DNA of 64,000 nucleotides from JAKAGZ01 sp963748105 (GCA_963748105.1 CAVVHP010000011.1:1-64000), one strand, 5' to 3'; counted from the first letter of the stretch, positions 37,268 to 47,056 are shown. Notes: generated by a model from the letters alone, not told the origin. Numbers and translations: made by a program.

Positions 37268-38698
37268 ATGAAAAAAAGAATTACTGTATTTCTCATATAT
37301 GTTGGCGATGAAAGCGTTGCATCAACAGCGGAAATATTGGCTAAAGATAAAAATGTTGAAAGTATTGTCTTTATGTCTGGTGAAGGACTGAATAAAAATT
37401 ATTTAAGCACAAAAACTATTAGACAATTAGCAGATCAGACCGATACAGATTTTTCATTAATTCAGCTTGAGGAGGGTAGCGCGGTTACTGAATCAGAATA
37501 TATCACCAAAATGATCGCTGCTGCAGATAAGTATTCCGCCGGGATTGTTTATTCAGATTTTTATGATAAAAAAAAGGAAAAAGTAATTCAGCATCCAACA
37601 ATCGATTATCAAGCAGGTAGTATAAGAGATGATTTTGATTTTGGTGCTTTTGTTTTAATAAAAACTAAGGCACTTAAGAAAGCATCCGAAAATTTGCCGG
37701 ACTATAGCTATGCTGGCTTTTATGTACTCAGGCTTGCAATATCAAGACATCATGCTATTAAAAGAGTTGCAGAATACTTGTATACCCGAACGAAACCAAA
37801 AGAAAATAAATTGGGTGAGAAAAATTTTGATTATGTTGATCCGAAAAATCGGGAAGTACAAATTGAAATGGAAAAAGCCGCAACTGAACATTTAGAGAAG
37901 ATTAATGCATATTTAACTCCTGTGTTTAAAGAAATTGATTTGGATAAAGAAGAATTTGAGACTGAAGTGTCGGTAATTATTCCGGTTAAAAACAGGGAAA
38001 GGACAATTGCAGATGCGGTAAGTTCGGCCCTGAAGCAAAAGACAAGTTTTACGTTCAATATAATTGTTATTGATAACCACTCAACCGATGAGACAGCCAG
38101 AATATTAAAGGAATTTGTATTCACTGATAAAAGAGTAATTCATATTATTCCCGGGGAAAAAGATCATGGAATTGGCGGCTGCTGGAACGAGGGGATTTCT
38201 CACCCTGGCTGTGGAAGGTTTTGTGTACAGCTGGATAGTGATGATCTTTATAAAGATGAAAACACCCTGCAGAAAATCGTGGATAAATTTTACGAAGAAA
38301 AGTGCGGAATGGTAATCGGCAGTTATAATTTAACCGATTTTAATCTGAAGGAAATTCCGCCCGGAATTGTCGACCATAAAGAATGGACGGAAGAAAACGG
38401 CGCAAACAATGCCCTGAGGATAAACGGGCTAGGCGCGCCGCGCGCATATTTTACGCCGCTAATTCGCGAATTAAAATTTCCTGATGTCAGTTACGGCGAA
38501 GATTATGCGGTTGCGCTGGCTTTCTCGCGTAAATATAAAATTGGAAGAATCTATGAGCCGGTTTATATTTGCAGACGCTGGGAGGGAAATTCGGATTCAT
38601 CTTTAACGATTGAACAGCAGAATAAAAACAATTATTATAAAGATGGAATTCGTACAAAAGAAATATTAGCACGCCAGAATCTTAGTGTTCCTGAGTGA
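37268..38698 (+). CDS. Glycosyltransferase family 2 with N-terminal extension
   Basis: About 476 residues from ATG 37268; a start 11 codons earlier would overlap the GT4 gene. Residues about 235-460 hold the GT-A fold: VSVIIPVKNRERTIADAVSS, IVIDNHSTDET, and the DxD metal motif in VQLDSDDLY. The first about 230 residues also resemble a degenerate GT-A domain (SGEGLNKNYLS, GIVYSDFYD), so the protein may be a tandem fold with one active site. Third gene in the SpoIID-GT-GT-DUF4922 run. Confidence 0.87.
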   Translation: MKKRITVFLIYVGDESVASTAEILAKDKNVESIVFMSGEGLNKNYLSTKTIRQLADQTDTDFSLIQLEEGSAVTESEYITKMIAAADKYSAGIVYSDFYDKKKEKVIQHPTIDYQAGSIRDDFDFGAFVLIKTKALKKASENLPDYSYAGFYVLRLAISRHHAIKRVAEYLYTRTKPKENKLGEKNFDYVDPKNREVQIEMEKAATEHLEKINAYLTPVFKEIDLDKEEFETEVSVIIPVKNRERTIADAVSSALKQKTSFTFNIIVIDNHSTDETARILKEFVFTDKRVIHIIPGEKDHGIGGCWNEGISHPGCGRFCVQLDSDDLYKDENTLQKIVDKFYEEKCGMVIGSYNLTDFNLKEIPPGIVDHKEWTEENGANNALRINGLGAPRAYFTPLIRELKFPDVSYGEDYAVALAFSRKYKIGRIYEPVYICRRWEGNSDSSLTIEQQNKNNYYKDGIRTKEILARQNLSVPE

Positions 38699-38768
38699 AC
38701 TTAGTGTCTAAGTGGTAAGCGAGGATTGTGTAAAACATAACCGCTAAGGCACGAAGTAACACTTAGAA
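38690..38768. repeat. Imperfect palindromic repeat of the 'CTAAG' family
   Basis: Left arm ACTTAGTGTCTAAGTGGT and right arm ACCGCTAAGGCACGAAGT then AACACTTAG are near-complementary around an AT-rich centre. The left end runs into the GT2 stop codon. Similar 'ACTAAGGCACTAAGACAC' palindromes are common intergenic elements in Bacteroidota-type genomes; only one copy is in this window. Confidence 0.55.
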
Positions 38769-38800
38769 AAAAACAGAAAAATTATTTTAGCAGGATAAAC

Positions 38801-39814
38801 TTGTTACAAAAAATTTTATTCAAAGATAAAGAAGCAAAAAATCATCTTGAGAACGATGAGTACGCTGATGCGGCTAAAGTCCTGCTGCGGCACCAGCGGC
38901 TGGACTGGAATATGCTTGCGGATGGCTATGAATTTTTATCCTCTCAAAAAATTAAAGAATTTGAATTTGACGGGTTTACAATCAAGTTACAATTCAACCC
39001 GGGCAGAATTCACTCTACAAGCGCACAGGTTGATGAGAAATCCATAAATAACCGTAAATGTTTTTTATGCAATGAAAACCGTCCCCCAGAACAAAAAGCA
39101 ATTCAGTATAAAAAAGATTATTTGATAATCTGTAACCCCTTTCCCATACTCCCGGAACATTTTACTATTCCTCATATTTCTCACCTTCCGCAGAAAATTA
39201 AAAATTCCTTCCCGATGATGCTTTCATTATCTAAAGATCTTTCAAAATATTACAATGTGTTTTATAACGGTCCTGCGTGCGGTGCTTCGGCTCCGGATCA
39301 TATGCACTTTCAATCAGGAACGGCCGGATTTTTCCCAATTGAGAATGAACTAAGTTTTCTAAAAAATGAATTTGGTGCTACTTTACTTGATGATATCGGG
39401 CTCGCAGTAACTGCAGTGGATGATGGTCTGAGAAAATTTATATTGATTGAAGGCAAAAAAGGAAGAGATGTTCAATATGCTTTTGACACATTTTACAAAG
39501 TTTATAAGATGATATCGAAAGAAGACGAAGAACCTATGATGAATATTGTTTCAACCTTTAAAGAAAAAAAGGGCTGGAAAGTAATTCTGTTTTTGCGATC
39601 AAAACACAGACCGTCCTGCTATTATAAAGATGGAAGGGATAAAATACTACATTCGCCCGCCAGCACGGATTTATCCGGAATCTGCGTTATCCCGCGTGAA
39701 GAAGATTTTGAAAAAATCACAAAAGAGGATATTGTAAAAATATTTCAGGAAGTATCGCTTGGAAAAGAGCAGTTCGAGTTTATGAAATCAGGACTTGAGA
39801 GAAGATTTGAATAG
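38801..39814 (+). CDS. DUF4922 nucleotidyltransferase-like protein (HIT/GalT/Apa superfamily)
   Basis: 337 residues from TTG 38801, 102 bp after GT2 with a palindromic repeat between. The zinc-type CFLCNENRP motif and the catalytic motif DHMHFQSGT match the HIT superfamily; His-x-His-x-Gln is the nucleotidyl-transferase form (GalT, Apa, GDP-galactose phosphorylase), not the hydrolase form with three His. PFPILPEHFTIPHISH is the family's sugar-nucleotide-binding stretch. Probably moves a nucleotide to or from a sugar phosphate in the pathway served by the adjacent glycosyltransferases. A 45-bp copy of its 3' end lies at 41170-41214. Confidence 0.8.
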   Translation: MLQKILFKDKEAKNHLENDEYADAAKVLLRHQRLDWNMLADGYEFLSSQKIKEFEFDGFTIKLQFNPGRIHSTSAQVDEKSINNRKCFLCNENRPPEQKAIQYKKDYLIICNPFPILPEHFTIPHISHLPQKIKNSFPMMLSLSKDLSKYYNVFYNGPACGASAPDHMHFQSGTAGFFPIENELSFLKNEFGATLLDDIGLAVTAVDDGLRKFILIEGKKGRDVQYAFDTFYKVYKMISKEDEEPMMNIVSTFKEKKGWKVILFLRSKHRPSCYYKDGRDKILHSPASTDLSGICVIPREEDFEKITKEDIVKIFQEVSLGKEQFEFMKSGLERRFE

Positions 39815-39898
39815 GGACAGATAACCGCCCATTTTTATAACCCGCTTTATATAACCCCTCCATTGGTTTAATCCTTTAGTAAAATTAAATGAAGTTTA

Positions 39899-39914
39899 TG
39901 TAACTAAAGTTACA
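39899..39914. promoter_or_regulatory. Palindromic operator, probably for a Crp/Fnr-family protein
   Basis: Perfect inverted repeat TGTAAC-TAAA-GTTACA about 70 bp upstream of the VOC gene. Size and spacing (two 6-bp arms, 4-bp spacer) are those of Crp/Fnr-family sites, and a Crp/Fnr gene lies next but one downstream. Assignment to that regulator is inference. Confidence 0.55.
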
Positions 39915-39983
39915 AAGTATAATTAGAAATTATACTAACTTTTCATTGGCAAAAGATAAAATCAAACTATAAAAGGAGGAGTT

Positions 39984-40370
39984 ATGGAATTACATACACC
40001 GGGTGTGCATCACCTTGCACTTAGAGTAACAGATTTTGAAAGGTCGAAAAATTTTTACCTGGAAAAACTCGGGTTTAAAGCTATAATGGAAAAACCCGGT
40101 CTTTGCCTGTTTATTGCAGGCACAACACCAATTGCAATAATCGGTCCCGGAGATTCCACCAACAAAAGCGATCATTTTGATCCGTTTAAAGTTGGTCTCG
40201 ATCATATCGCCTTTGCTTGTGAAAATAAAAGTGATCTTGAAAAAACAGCCGCAGAATTAAATAAAGAAGGGATAAAAAACACCGGTATAAAACACGATGC
40301 CTTGCTGGATAAAGACTATATTGCATTTAAAGACCCCGATAATATTTCCTGGGAATATTATGTGGTCTGA
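39984..40370 (+). CDS. VOC (glyoxalase/bleomycin-resistance) superfamily protein
   Basis: 128 residues forming one VOC module: GVHHLALRVTDFERSKNFYLEKLGF at the start, GLDHIAFACENKSDLE in the middle and KDPDNISWEYY at the end. Metal ligands would be His in VHHLAL and DHIAF, and the Glu of WEYY. Strong ribosome site AAAGGAGGAG. Could be a glyoxalase, dioxygenase or resistance protein; substrate not predictable. Followed 115 bp later by a Crp/Fnr regulator, with a palindromic operator upstream. Confidence 0.88.
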   Translation: MELHTPGVHHLALRVTDFERSKNFYLEKLGFKAIMEKPGLCLFIAGTTPIAIIGPGDSTNKSDHFDPFKVGLDHIAFACENKSDLEKTAAELNKEGIKNTGIKHDALLDKDYIAFKDPDNISWEYYVV

Positions 40371-40485
40371 AATCATAAACTTAATATTTGGCCTGTCATC
40401 CTGTAAATTATTTTCATTTTGCAAAAAAACATTTGTAATTATTATAGATAGAATTTAATTTCCCAATTAAGAATATTAACTAAAA

Positions 40486-41112
40486 ATGAAGATTGACGAG
40501 GAAATTAACGGGCTTTCTGTTGAAGAAAAACTGAAAGCGGAAATGGAATCTGCCTGCACCTTTATTGATGTTGAAAAGGGCAAAATGATAGTGGAGGAAG
40601 GTAATTGTATGCAGGTTATTCCAATCGTATTGAAAGGTGCCGTGCGCGTTTTCAGGCGAGACTACGAAATGGACCGGGAGGTTTTGTTGTATTATATTGA
40701 ACCGGGACAGACCTGTATGATGTCGCTGGTTGCCTGTTTTGGTGACTCCATAAGTAAGGTAAACGCGGTGACAGATAAAAAATCCAAGCTGCTTTTAATA
40801 CCGACCGAACAGGTCAGGTACTGGCAGAAAAAATATGATTCCTGGAATTCATTTGTTATAAACACATTTATGACCAGATATACCGAATTGCTAAGGGCGT
40901 TCGACGAATTAAGTTTTAAGAAAATAGATATTCGTATAATTAATTATCTTAAAGAATATTCAAAAAGAAACACGACAAAAATAATAAAAAGAACCCACCA
41001 GGATATTGCAAATGAAATAGGAACAACCAGGGTGGTTGTTTCAAGAATATTGAAAAATATGGAAAACATCGGTGTATTAAAATTAAGAAGGGGAACAGTT
41101 ATACTTAAGTAA
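40486..41112 (+). CDS. Crp/Fnr-family transcriptional regulator
   Basis: 208 residues. Cyclic-nucleotide-binding-like domain (IVEEGNCMQVIPIVLKGAVR, YYIEPGQTCMMSLVACFGDS) and a C-terminal winged helix with recognition helix EIGTTRVVVSRILKNME. Cysteines occur at several positions, including TCMMSLVAC, but no N-terminal FNR-type CxxxCxxC cluster is present. Resembles the small Bacteroidota Crp/Fnr group whose effectors are largely unknown. Confidence 0.88.
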   Translation: MKIDEEINGLSVEEKLKAEMESACTFIDVEKGKMIVEEGNCMQVIPIVLKGAVRVFRRDYEMDREVLLYYIEPGQTCMMSLVACFGDSISKVNAVTDKKSKLLLIPTEQVRYWQKKYDSWNSFVINTFMTRYTELLRAFDELSFKKIDIRIINYLKEYSKRNTTKIIKRTHQDIANEIGTTRVVVSRILKNMENIGVLKLRRGTVILK

Positions 41113-41716
41113 GATATTAAAGGCAGAAGGTTAATACAACTAACCTTATATTACTCGTATCTAAAAAAACAGTTCGAGTTTAGGAAATCGGGACTTGAAA
41201 GAAGGTTCGAATGAATAAAATAAAAATTTGGACTAAAAAACATTTTATATAATTATTTGATAAAAAGACATTAATTGAACAGGTAAAAACACCGTTACTA
41301 CTTAGCCCAAACTATCTTTAATAATCCTCTGCTTTGGACTAAAAACCAACAATCTTTTTAAAACAGAGTGGTACCACCCAGTACATCCTAATTCTTTTTA
41401 TAGTATCTTGTTCTTAAAATAAGGCCGCAAATTTGACAAAGATTAACTCTTCCCTTCCGGAATCTCATCTAACTTTCATTCAAGTTGCGTGACTAAGTGC
41501 TTTCTGGTTTTTGTGAATATAGTACTTGGTGCTATCCCAATAAATTTAATCGTTAATGCCCTGTCGGATTAAAAGTAGTTAAAGTCTTTTAATTATTTAA
41601 AGACACCGGGTAAAAAAACAGTAGCCTGTTGTTACGGTTGAAATACAATTTTCTAAAACAAAAAAATAGTAAAGATATTTGTAACTAAATCAAAAATAAT
41701 TGTTCGGAGGAACACT
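41113..41716. other. Long intergenic region after the Crp/Fnr gene
   Basis: About 600 bases without a supported gene. Near its start is a 3'-end remnant of a DUF4922 gene (listed separately). A dyad GTCTTTTAATTATTTAAAGAC lies at about 41594. A GGTGGTACC-like stretch at about 41368 is not a T-box. The right end has a strong GGAGG ribosome site for the secreted protein. Confidence 0.6.
41167..41214 (+). pseudogene. 3'-end remnant of a DUF4922 paralogue
   Basis: Encodes KQFEFRKSGLERRFE then stop, against the C-terminus EQFEFMKSGLERRFE of the intact DUF4922 gene ending at 39814. Over 45 aligned bases the differences are four synonymous third-base changes, one Met-to-Arg change and a different stop codon. 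This is the pattern of a once-functional paralogue, of which only the last 15 codons survive here. Confidence 0.75.
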
Positions 41717-43593
41717 ATGGACAGTACTGTACAAAAAACAAGCTGGGAGTTTTCAGGATATTAAATTCATTCTGGTTAATGAGTTTAATTGTATTTATGG
41801 TGCTGGGCACAAATTATTCAACAGCACAAACTGCAATAGCTCCGGCTATTGGTGACGGCAGCGCTGAAAATCCTTACGAAATTGCAACCTGGCAGAATCT
41901 ATACTGGTTAAGCCAGAGTTCAACTGAATTGGATAAAAATTTCATACAAACCGCTGATATTGATTTTGGTACAGCCGTACCGGCAATTACCGGGTGGGAC
42001 GGCGGACAAGGGTGGACACCGATTGGAGGGAATAGTTACTTTACCGGCACTTACGATGGCGGCAGCCACACAATAAACGGATTGTTTTGCGAGACACCTA
42101 CTTATTACGCCGGGTTTTTCGCAGGTCTTAGAGGAAATGTTAAAAACATTTTTATACTTGATGCAAACATTACAAACATAAACCCACTCTCAGTTGCCAC
42201 TGCAGGCGTACTAGCCGGTCGGACTTCGTCTGGCTCCACTATAAGTAATTGCTTCAGTTCGGGGAATGTGAGTAGTGGAAACTATGCCGGAGGACTAGTC
42301 GGTAATTTAACTTCCGGTACCATCCTGGACAGCTACAGCACAGCAGATGTGAGTGGAAATTTTGCCGGAGGACTAGTCGGTTTTGGGCTTTTACTGACTG
42401 TAAACAATTGCGGTAGCTCGGGGAACGTGACTGGATTATTTAGTAACTTCGGGCCAGGCGGACTGGTTGGGCCAGCAATTCGAGGCAGGCTGGTAATAAA
42501 CAACAGCTATAGCACAAGGAATCTGAGTAATGCATTAAAAGCTTCCGAAGGACTGGTCGGCGGGAGTTCTCAATATTCCACGGTGAACAATAGTTTTTTG
42601 GATACTGAAACTAGCGGGGTATCAGCACCTGTTTCCGGTACAGGAAAAACCACTATTGAAATGAAAACTCTTTCTACATATACAGATGCTGGCTGGGATT
42701 TTAATGAAATTTGGACTATTGACCCTTCTTTGAATAATGGATACCCAATACTTACAAATATGTTGCAACTATTTGCTCCATCAGGATATACAATATCAGC
42801 TAGTGCGGGACCAAACGGAAGCATAACTCCATCCGGAAATTTATTTGTTAACTATGGCGGAAATCAGGAGTTCATAATAACGGCCAACGCGGGATATTAT
42901 GTAGATAATGTTCTTGTGGATGGAATTTCGGTTGGCGGAGTATCAAATTACATATTTACTAATGTAACCGCAGCTCATACAATAGAAGCAAAATTTTCGT
43001 CACCGACCCAGGCAACACAGGAACTTATAACGCTGATCGGTACCCTGAACCTGCCAAAAGGTGATGCAAACAGTTTAGTTTCGACTCTGGACGGAATTAC
43101 AAAACTGCTTGCTGATAATAATACGAAAAATGATAACGCTGTTGCAGGTAAACTCGGCGCGTTCATTAATAAAGTGAGCGCAAACCTTAAAAGCAAAAAG
43201 CTTACCCAGTCTCAGGCAGATCAGCTGACCTCACTAGCGCAGGGGATACTAAACATATTGGGTTTTTCCGCAATCATAGCAAACGGATCTACCGGACAGG
43301 AAACTATGCAGATGACAGAAGAATTACCGACAGAATTCAATCTTAATCAGAATTATCCGAATCCATTTAATCCGAGTACCGTAATAAAATTTGGAATACC
43401 CGAAGCAGGATTTTACACTCTAAAAGTGTATAACACACTCGGGCAGGAAGTTGCAAACCTGGTTAGCGGCCAGCTACGAAGAGGAAACTATAACATAAAC
43501 TTTGATGCATCGAGATTATCAACCGGAGTATATATCTATAGTATACGAGGGAATAATGTTAACATTTCTAAGAAAATGATATTGATGAAATAA
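41717..43593 (+). CDS. Secreted GLUG / FIMAH protein with type IX sorting domain, frame break near start
   Basis: GGAGG precedes ATG 41717, but that frame stops after 15 codons; adding one A to the A-run at 41733-41738 links it to the long frame (about 625 residues) and gives a proper signal peptide with basic residues (KNKLGVFRILNSFW). Otherwise translation would start at 41779 with a short signal. GLUG-type repeats (AGGLVG) cover about residues 150-280 of the joined protein, followed by an InlB-type beta repeat, a FIMAH-like helical region (LNLPKGDANSL, KKLTQSQADQL), and the C-terminal sorting domain LNQNYPNPFNPSTVIKFGI with GVYIYSIRG. A surface adhesin or matrix protein; exact role unknown. 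Confidence 0.85.
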
Positions 43594-43609
43594 ATTAGAT
43601 ATATATTAG

Positions 43610-43635
43610 AAAGCCCCGGCAAGTACCGGGGCTTT
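43610..43635 (+). terminator. Rho-independent terminator
   Basis: Stem AAAGCCCCGG / CCGGGGCTTT around a 6-base loop, followed by ATTCTTATTATTTC, 17 bp after the stop of the secreted protein. It can also serve the convergent dehydrogenase gene. Confidence 0.85.
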
Positions 43636-43659
43636 ATTCTTATTATTTCAATAACATTT

Positions 43660-44661
43660 TCAACGGGTCAGTACAATTCTATAATGTGCCTTACCGCTCC
43701 TTAATCTTTCTATCGCATCATTAATTTTATCGAAGCTGTATTTTTCAATTACAGGTTTTATGTTGTGTTGAACTGCAAAATCGAGCATCTTTGCTATAGT
43801 TTCCGGGCTGCCCACTGGAGACCCTGAGACAGATCTTTGTCCGCCGATTAAAGGAAACACTGCAATATCCAGTGGCTCAAGGGTTGCACCTACGAAATGC
43901 AGGCGTCCTTTGGGCTTCAATGTACTGATGTAAGTATTCCAGTCGAGCGTTACATTTACGGTAGACATTATAAAATCGAAACTACCCGCGGCAGCCGCAA
44001 TTTCGGATGTATCCCTGGAATCAAGTGTTCGGTCAGCTCCCAATTTAATAGCTTCCGTCTTTTTCTTTTCGCTTGAAGTGAAAGCAGTTATTTCGCAGCC
44101 CCAGGCCTTTAAGAACTCAACCGCCATATGTCCAAGTCCGCCGATACCAATTACACCAACTTTGTCAGTGGGTTTAACATCAAATTGTATAAGCGGATTG
44201 AAGACTGTTATTCCGCCGCAGAAAAGGGGACCAGCGCTTTCTTTATCTAAATTTTCCGGAAGTTTAATAACACTTGCTGCCTGTGCGCGAACTTTATCAG
44301 CAAAACCTCCGTGATGTGAAACAATTGTTCCCTGCGCTGATGAGCACAAATTATGATCACCCGACATACAGGAACTGCAGGTCATACAATAACCTGAATG
44401 CCAGCCGAGGCCTACATAGTCACCGATCCTTAAATTACTAACATCACTACCAATTGAAGAAACTGTTCCAACAACCTCGTGGCCGGGAACAAGCGGATAT
44501 TGAGTGAACCCCCATTCATTATCTATCATGCTAAGATCGCTATAACAAATTCCGCAATAATTAACATCAATCTCAACTTCGTTATCTCCCAAAACCCCGG
44601 GGTCGTATTCAAATGGTTCTAATTTTCCTTTTGGTTCATTTACAGCATAAGCCTTTATCAT
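43660..44661 (-). CDS. Zinc-dependent NAD(P) alcohol dehydrogenase (CAD/YahK type)
   Basis: 333 residues of the medium-chain dehydrogenase family. Catalytic zinc ligands in YCGICYSDL and VPGHEVVG; structural zinc cysteines in CMTCSSCMSGDHNLC; coenzyme motif GVIGIGGLGHMAVEFLKAWG, followed by FTSSEKKK, which suggests NADP preference. Similar to E. coli YahK and plant cinnamyl-alcohol dehydrogenases, which reduce a range of aldehydes. Isolated gene with a terminator hairpin at its 3' side. Confidence 0.92.
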   Translation of the reverse strand: MIKAYAVNEPKGKLEPFEYDPGVLGDNEVEIDVNYCGICYSDLSMIDNEWGFTQYPLVPGHEVVGTVSSIGSDVSNLRIGDYVGLGWHSGYCMTCSSCMSGDHNLCSSAQGTIVSHHGGFADKVRAQAASVIKLPENLDKESAGPLFCGGITVFNPLIQFDVKPTDKVGVIGIGGLGHMAVEFLKAWGCEITAFTSSEKKKTEAIKLGADRTLDSRDTSEIAAAAGSFDFIMSTVNVTLDWNTYISTLKPKGRLHFVGATLEPLDIAVFPLIGGQRSVSGSPVGSPETIAKMLDFAVQHNIKPVIEKYSFDKINDAIERLRSGKAHYRIVLTR

Positions 44662-44766
44662 ATTTTTCTCCTTTTTTTCATGAAATCAGATATATTATTT
44701 AAAAAATTAAAGGAAATACATCAGACAAAATTAATTATAGGCAGGAGAAGAACAAGCCAAACATTT

Positions 44767-45916
44767 TTACTTACTCATCAAATCATTGATAAACTGCAAA
44801 TCACGTGATTCAGAATTCGAGATTATTATTTTAATAATTGCAGTAAGCGGGACAGATAATATCATTCCGGTTATTCCCCATATATATCCCCAAAGCAAAA
44901 CAGATAAAAGTATTAATAGTGGATTAAGATTCAATTTTTTCCCGATAACGGCTGGTTCAATTATATTAAAGCACAGCGTTTGAATTCCGCCAATAATAAA
45001 AGCAATTAAAAGCGCATAACTTACTGAGCCAAACTGCACAAGAACCATCAATGCTGGTAGTACAAGTGCAATTGCTGAACCGATTGTTGGAATAAAATTA
45101 AACAGGAAGACGAATAATCCCCATATAACAGGAAAATCAACACCGAAAAGTGAAAGCATAATTGTTACAACAATTGCCGCCGAAAGATTAACTGCAATTT
45201 TTGAAATAATATATTTTTTTATCTGTTCATTTATTTCTTTAAAAGTTCCTGCAAGTTTTTCTTCTTTTTCATGTTTTTCAATATTTAGTTTATTTCCCAT
45301 CCAATGCTCAACTTCTGATTCAGCTCTCCTGTGCGTCACCATACTTCTCTTTAATCTTTTTTAACTCTGGCTCTACTTTTTTATCTACATATCTTTTTTT
45401 TATTGATTCATAAGTTGATGAATGTCCCGTTACAATAAAAATGAAAAAGAAAAGAACAAAAAGAATATTTCCGAGCATAGAAAATGTAGAATTAAAAACA
45501 CTTCCTGCTAGTAGTTTGTAGTCTATCGTTTGTAATAAGTCCTGTATTGAAAACTTTGTAAAGAAAGGATCGTGAATTCCGAATGACTTGGCAGTGCTGC
45601 TGACAAGAACGTTAAGTTTATCTGCGTAAATAGGAAACTGTGAACTGAACCGGCCGAAGGAATCGATCAGGAAAAAAGAAATACCCCACGCAACAAGGGA
45701 AATAATTATTACGTCAATAATAATAGTAAGAGCAAGAGGAAAACCCCTGCGTTCACAAAAGTTGTGAAGGGGGTTAAACAGGAAATAAAGCAGGTAAGCA
45801 ATTACCAAAGGAATAAAAATATGCTGCAGTTCCTTTAAAATAAAAGCAATAAACACCAGCCCAATAATTACAATAAAAAATTTTACTGTTTTGTCCTGTA
45901 TAATTCTTGTTGCCAT
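44767..45916 (-). CDS. AI-2E family transporter, one frame break
   Basis: Two overlapping frames join into about 382 residues. The N-terminal part has several membrane segments (FFIVIIGLVFIAFILKEL, YADKLNVLVS loop); the C-terminal part has IVVTIMLSLFGVDFPVIWG, LFVFLFNFIPTIGSAIALVL and ALLIAFIIGGIQTLCFNIIE, the conserved core of the AI-2E/PerM family. Removing one base within CAGCTCTCC at 45321-45329 (plus strand) joins GDAQE to AESEVEHW without loss. Family members export small molecules or act as sodium/proton antiporters; AI-2 export is not implied by sequence. Confidence 0.85.
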
Positions 45917-46015
45917 AAAAGTATAGTGTTAATTTTAATAAAAATAACTTAAGTTAGATTTTACTCTAAGGCAATACTTTCTGGATAAATATATTTTAAC
46001 AAAACGGGTAACTCT

Positions 46016-47015
46016 ATGAAGACTAACACATTTGTTTTTATGTTGCTTTTAGTATCATTTTTTATTTCTGATTCCAATGCACAGTTATTTTTCAACAAAA
46101 ACCCTCTGGCCCACACTTTTTCGATTGTGGCCAGGGATCCGGAGACCGGCGAGATGGGAGTGGCGGTACAATCGCACTGGTTTTCCGTTGGTACATCGGT
46201 AACCTGGGGTGAGGCGGGAGTAGGTGTTGTTGCTACCCAATCTTTTGTAAATCCTTCTTTTGGCCCACGAGGACTGGCTTTGTTGAAGAATGGGCTAACG
46301 GCTCAACAGGCTGTAGATATGCTTATAAAAAACGATGAAGGCAGAGATGTAAGGCAACTAGCTATTTTAGACAGCAAAGGAAACGTTGCAGCGTGGACAG
46401 GCAAAAAATGTATTCCTCCCGCCGGTGACATACAGGGAGATAATTTCTCATGCCAGGCAAATTTAATGTCGACAGATAAAGTTTGGCCCGCCATGGCAAA
46501 AGCATTTAAAGAATCGATAGGGAAGCCTCTTGCTGAAAGGCTGGTTGCCGCTCTCGAAGCCGGACAGTCTGTCGGGGGAGACATCCGGGGGAGACAATCC
46601 GCTGCATTACTTGTAGTAAAAGCGAAATCAACCGGCAAGATCTGGAAGGACAGAGAAATAGACTTGCGTGTGGATGACAGCGACCACCCGATAAAGGAAC
46701 TCGCACGACTATTAAAAGTTCACCGCGCGTACGATCATATGAATGCGGGGGACCTTGCGGTTGAGCACAACGATATGAATCTAGCGATGAAAGAATACTC
46801 AACTGCGGAGAGTATGTTTCCGGATAACCTTGAAATGAAATTCTGGCACGCGGTAACTCTGACCAATATCGGCAAACTTGATGAAGCTCTTCCGATATTT
46901 AAGCAAGTTTTTGCGAAGGATAAAAACTGGGCAGATTCTTACTCCAAGATTAATTGAAGTCGGGCAGTTAAATGTTGATGAAGCAGGATTGAAGAAAATA
47001 TTGGCACAGCAATAA
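46016..47015 (+). CDS. DUF1028 Ntn-hydrolase-like secreted protein, frame break near 3' end
   Basis: Signal peptide MKTNTFVFMLLLVSFFISDS. DUF1028 domain begins HTFSIVARDPETGEMGVAVQ with VGTSVTWGEAGVGVVATQS, then the C-terminal half carries a TPR-like segment (AVEHNDMNLAMKEYSTAESM, KLDEALPIFKQVFA). The frame ends early at 46957; dropping one T at 46936-46937 continues as LTPRLIEVGQLNVDEAGLKK to a stop at 47015, giving about 332 residues. DUF1028 proteins are predicted N-terminal nucleophile hydrolases of unknown substrate. Periplasmic. Confidence 0.85.
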
Positions 47016-47022
47016 AATATTT

Positions 47023-47048
47023 GTAGAGACGGTGGCATGCCTCTCTAC
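47023..47048. repeat. GTAGAGACG-family palindrome, diverged copy
   Basis: GTAGAGACGGTGGCATGCC then TCTCTAC: an imperfect version of the palindrome that is perfect at 62109-62136. Lies between the ends of the convergent DUF1028 and TauE/SafE genes. Confidence 0.75.
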
Positions 47049-47056
47049 ATACTTAA

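Noticed and set aside
41360..41400. GAGTGGTACCACCC resembling a T-box antiterminator
   Set aside because: No tRNA-like stem I or specifier loop upstream, and the next gene is a secreted protein, not an amino-acid gene.
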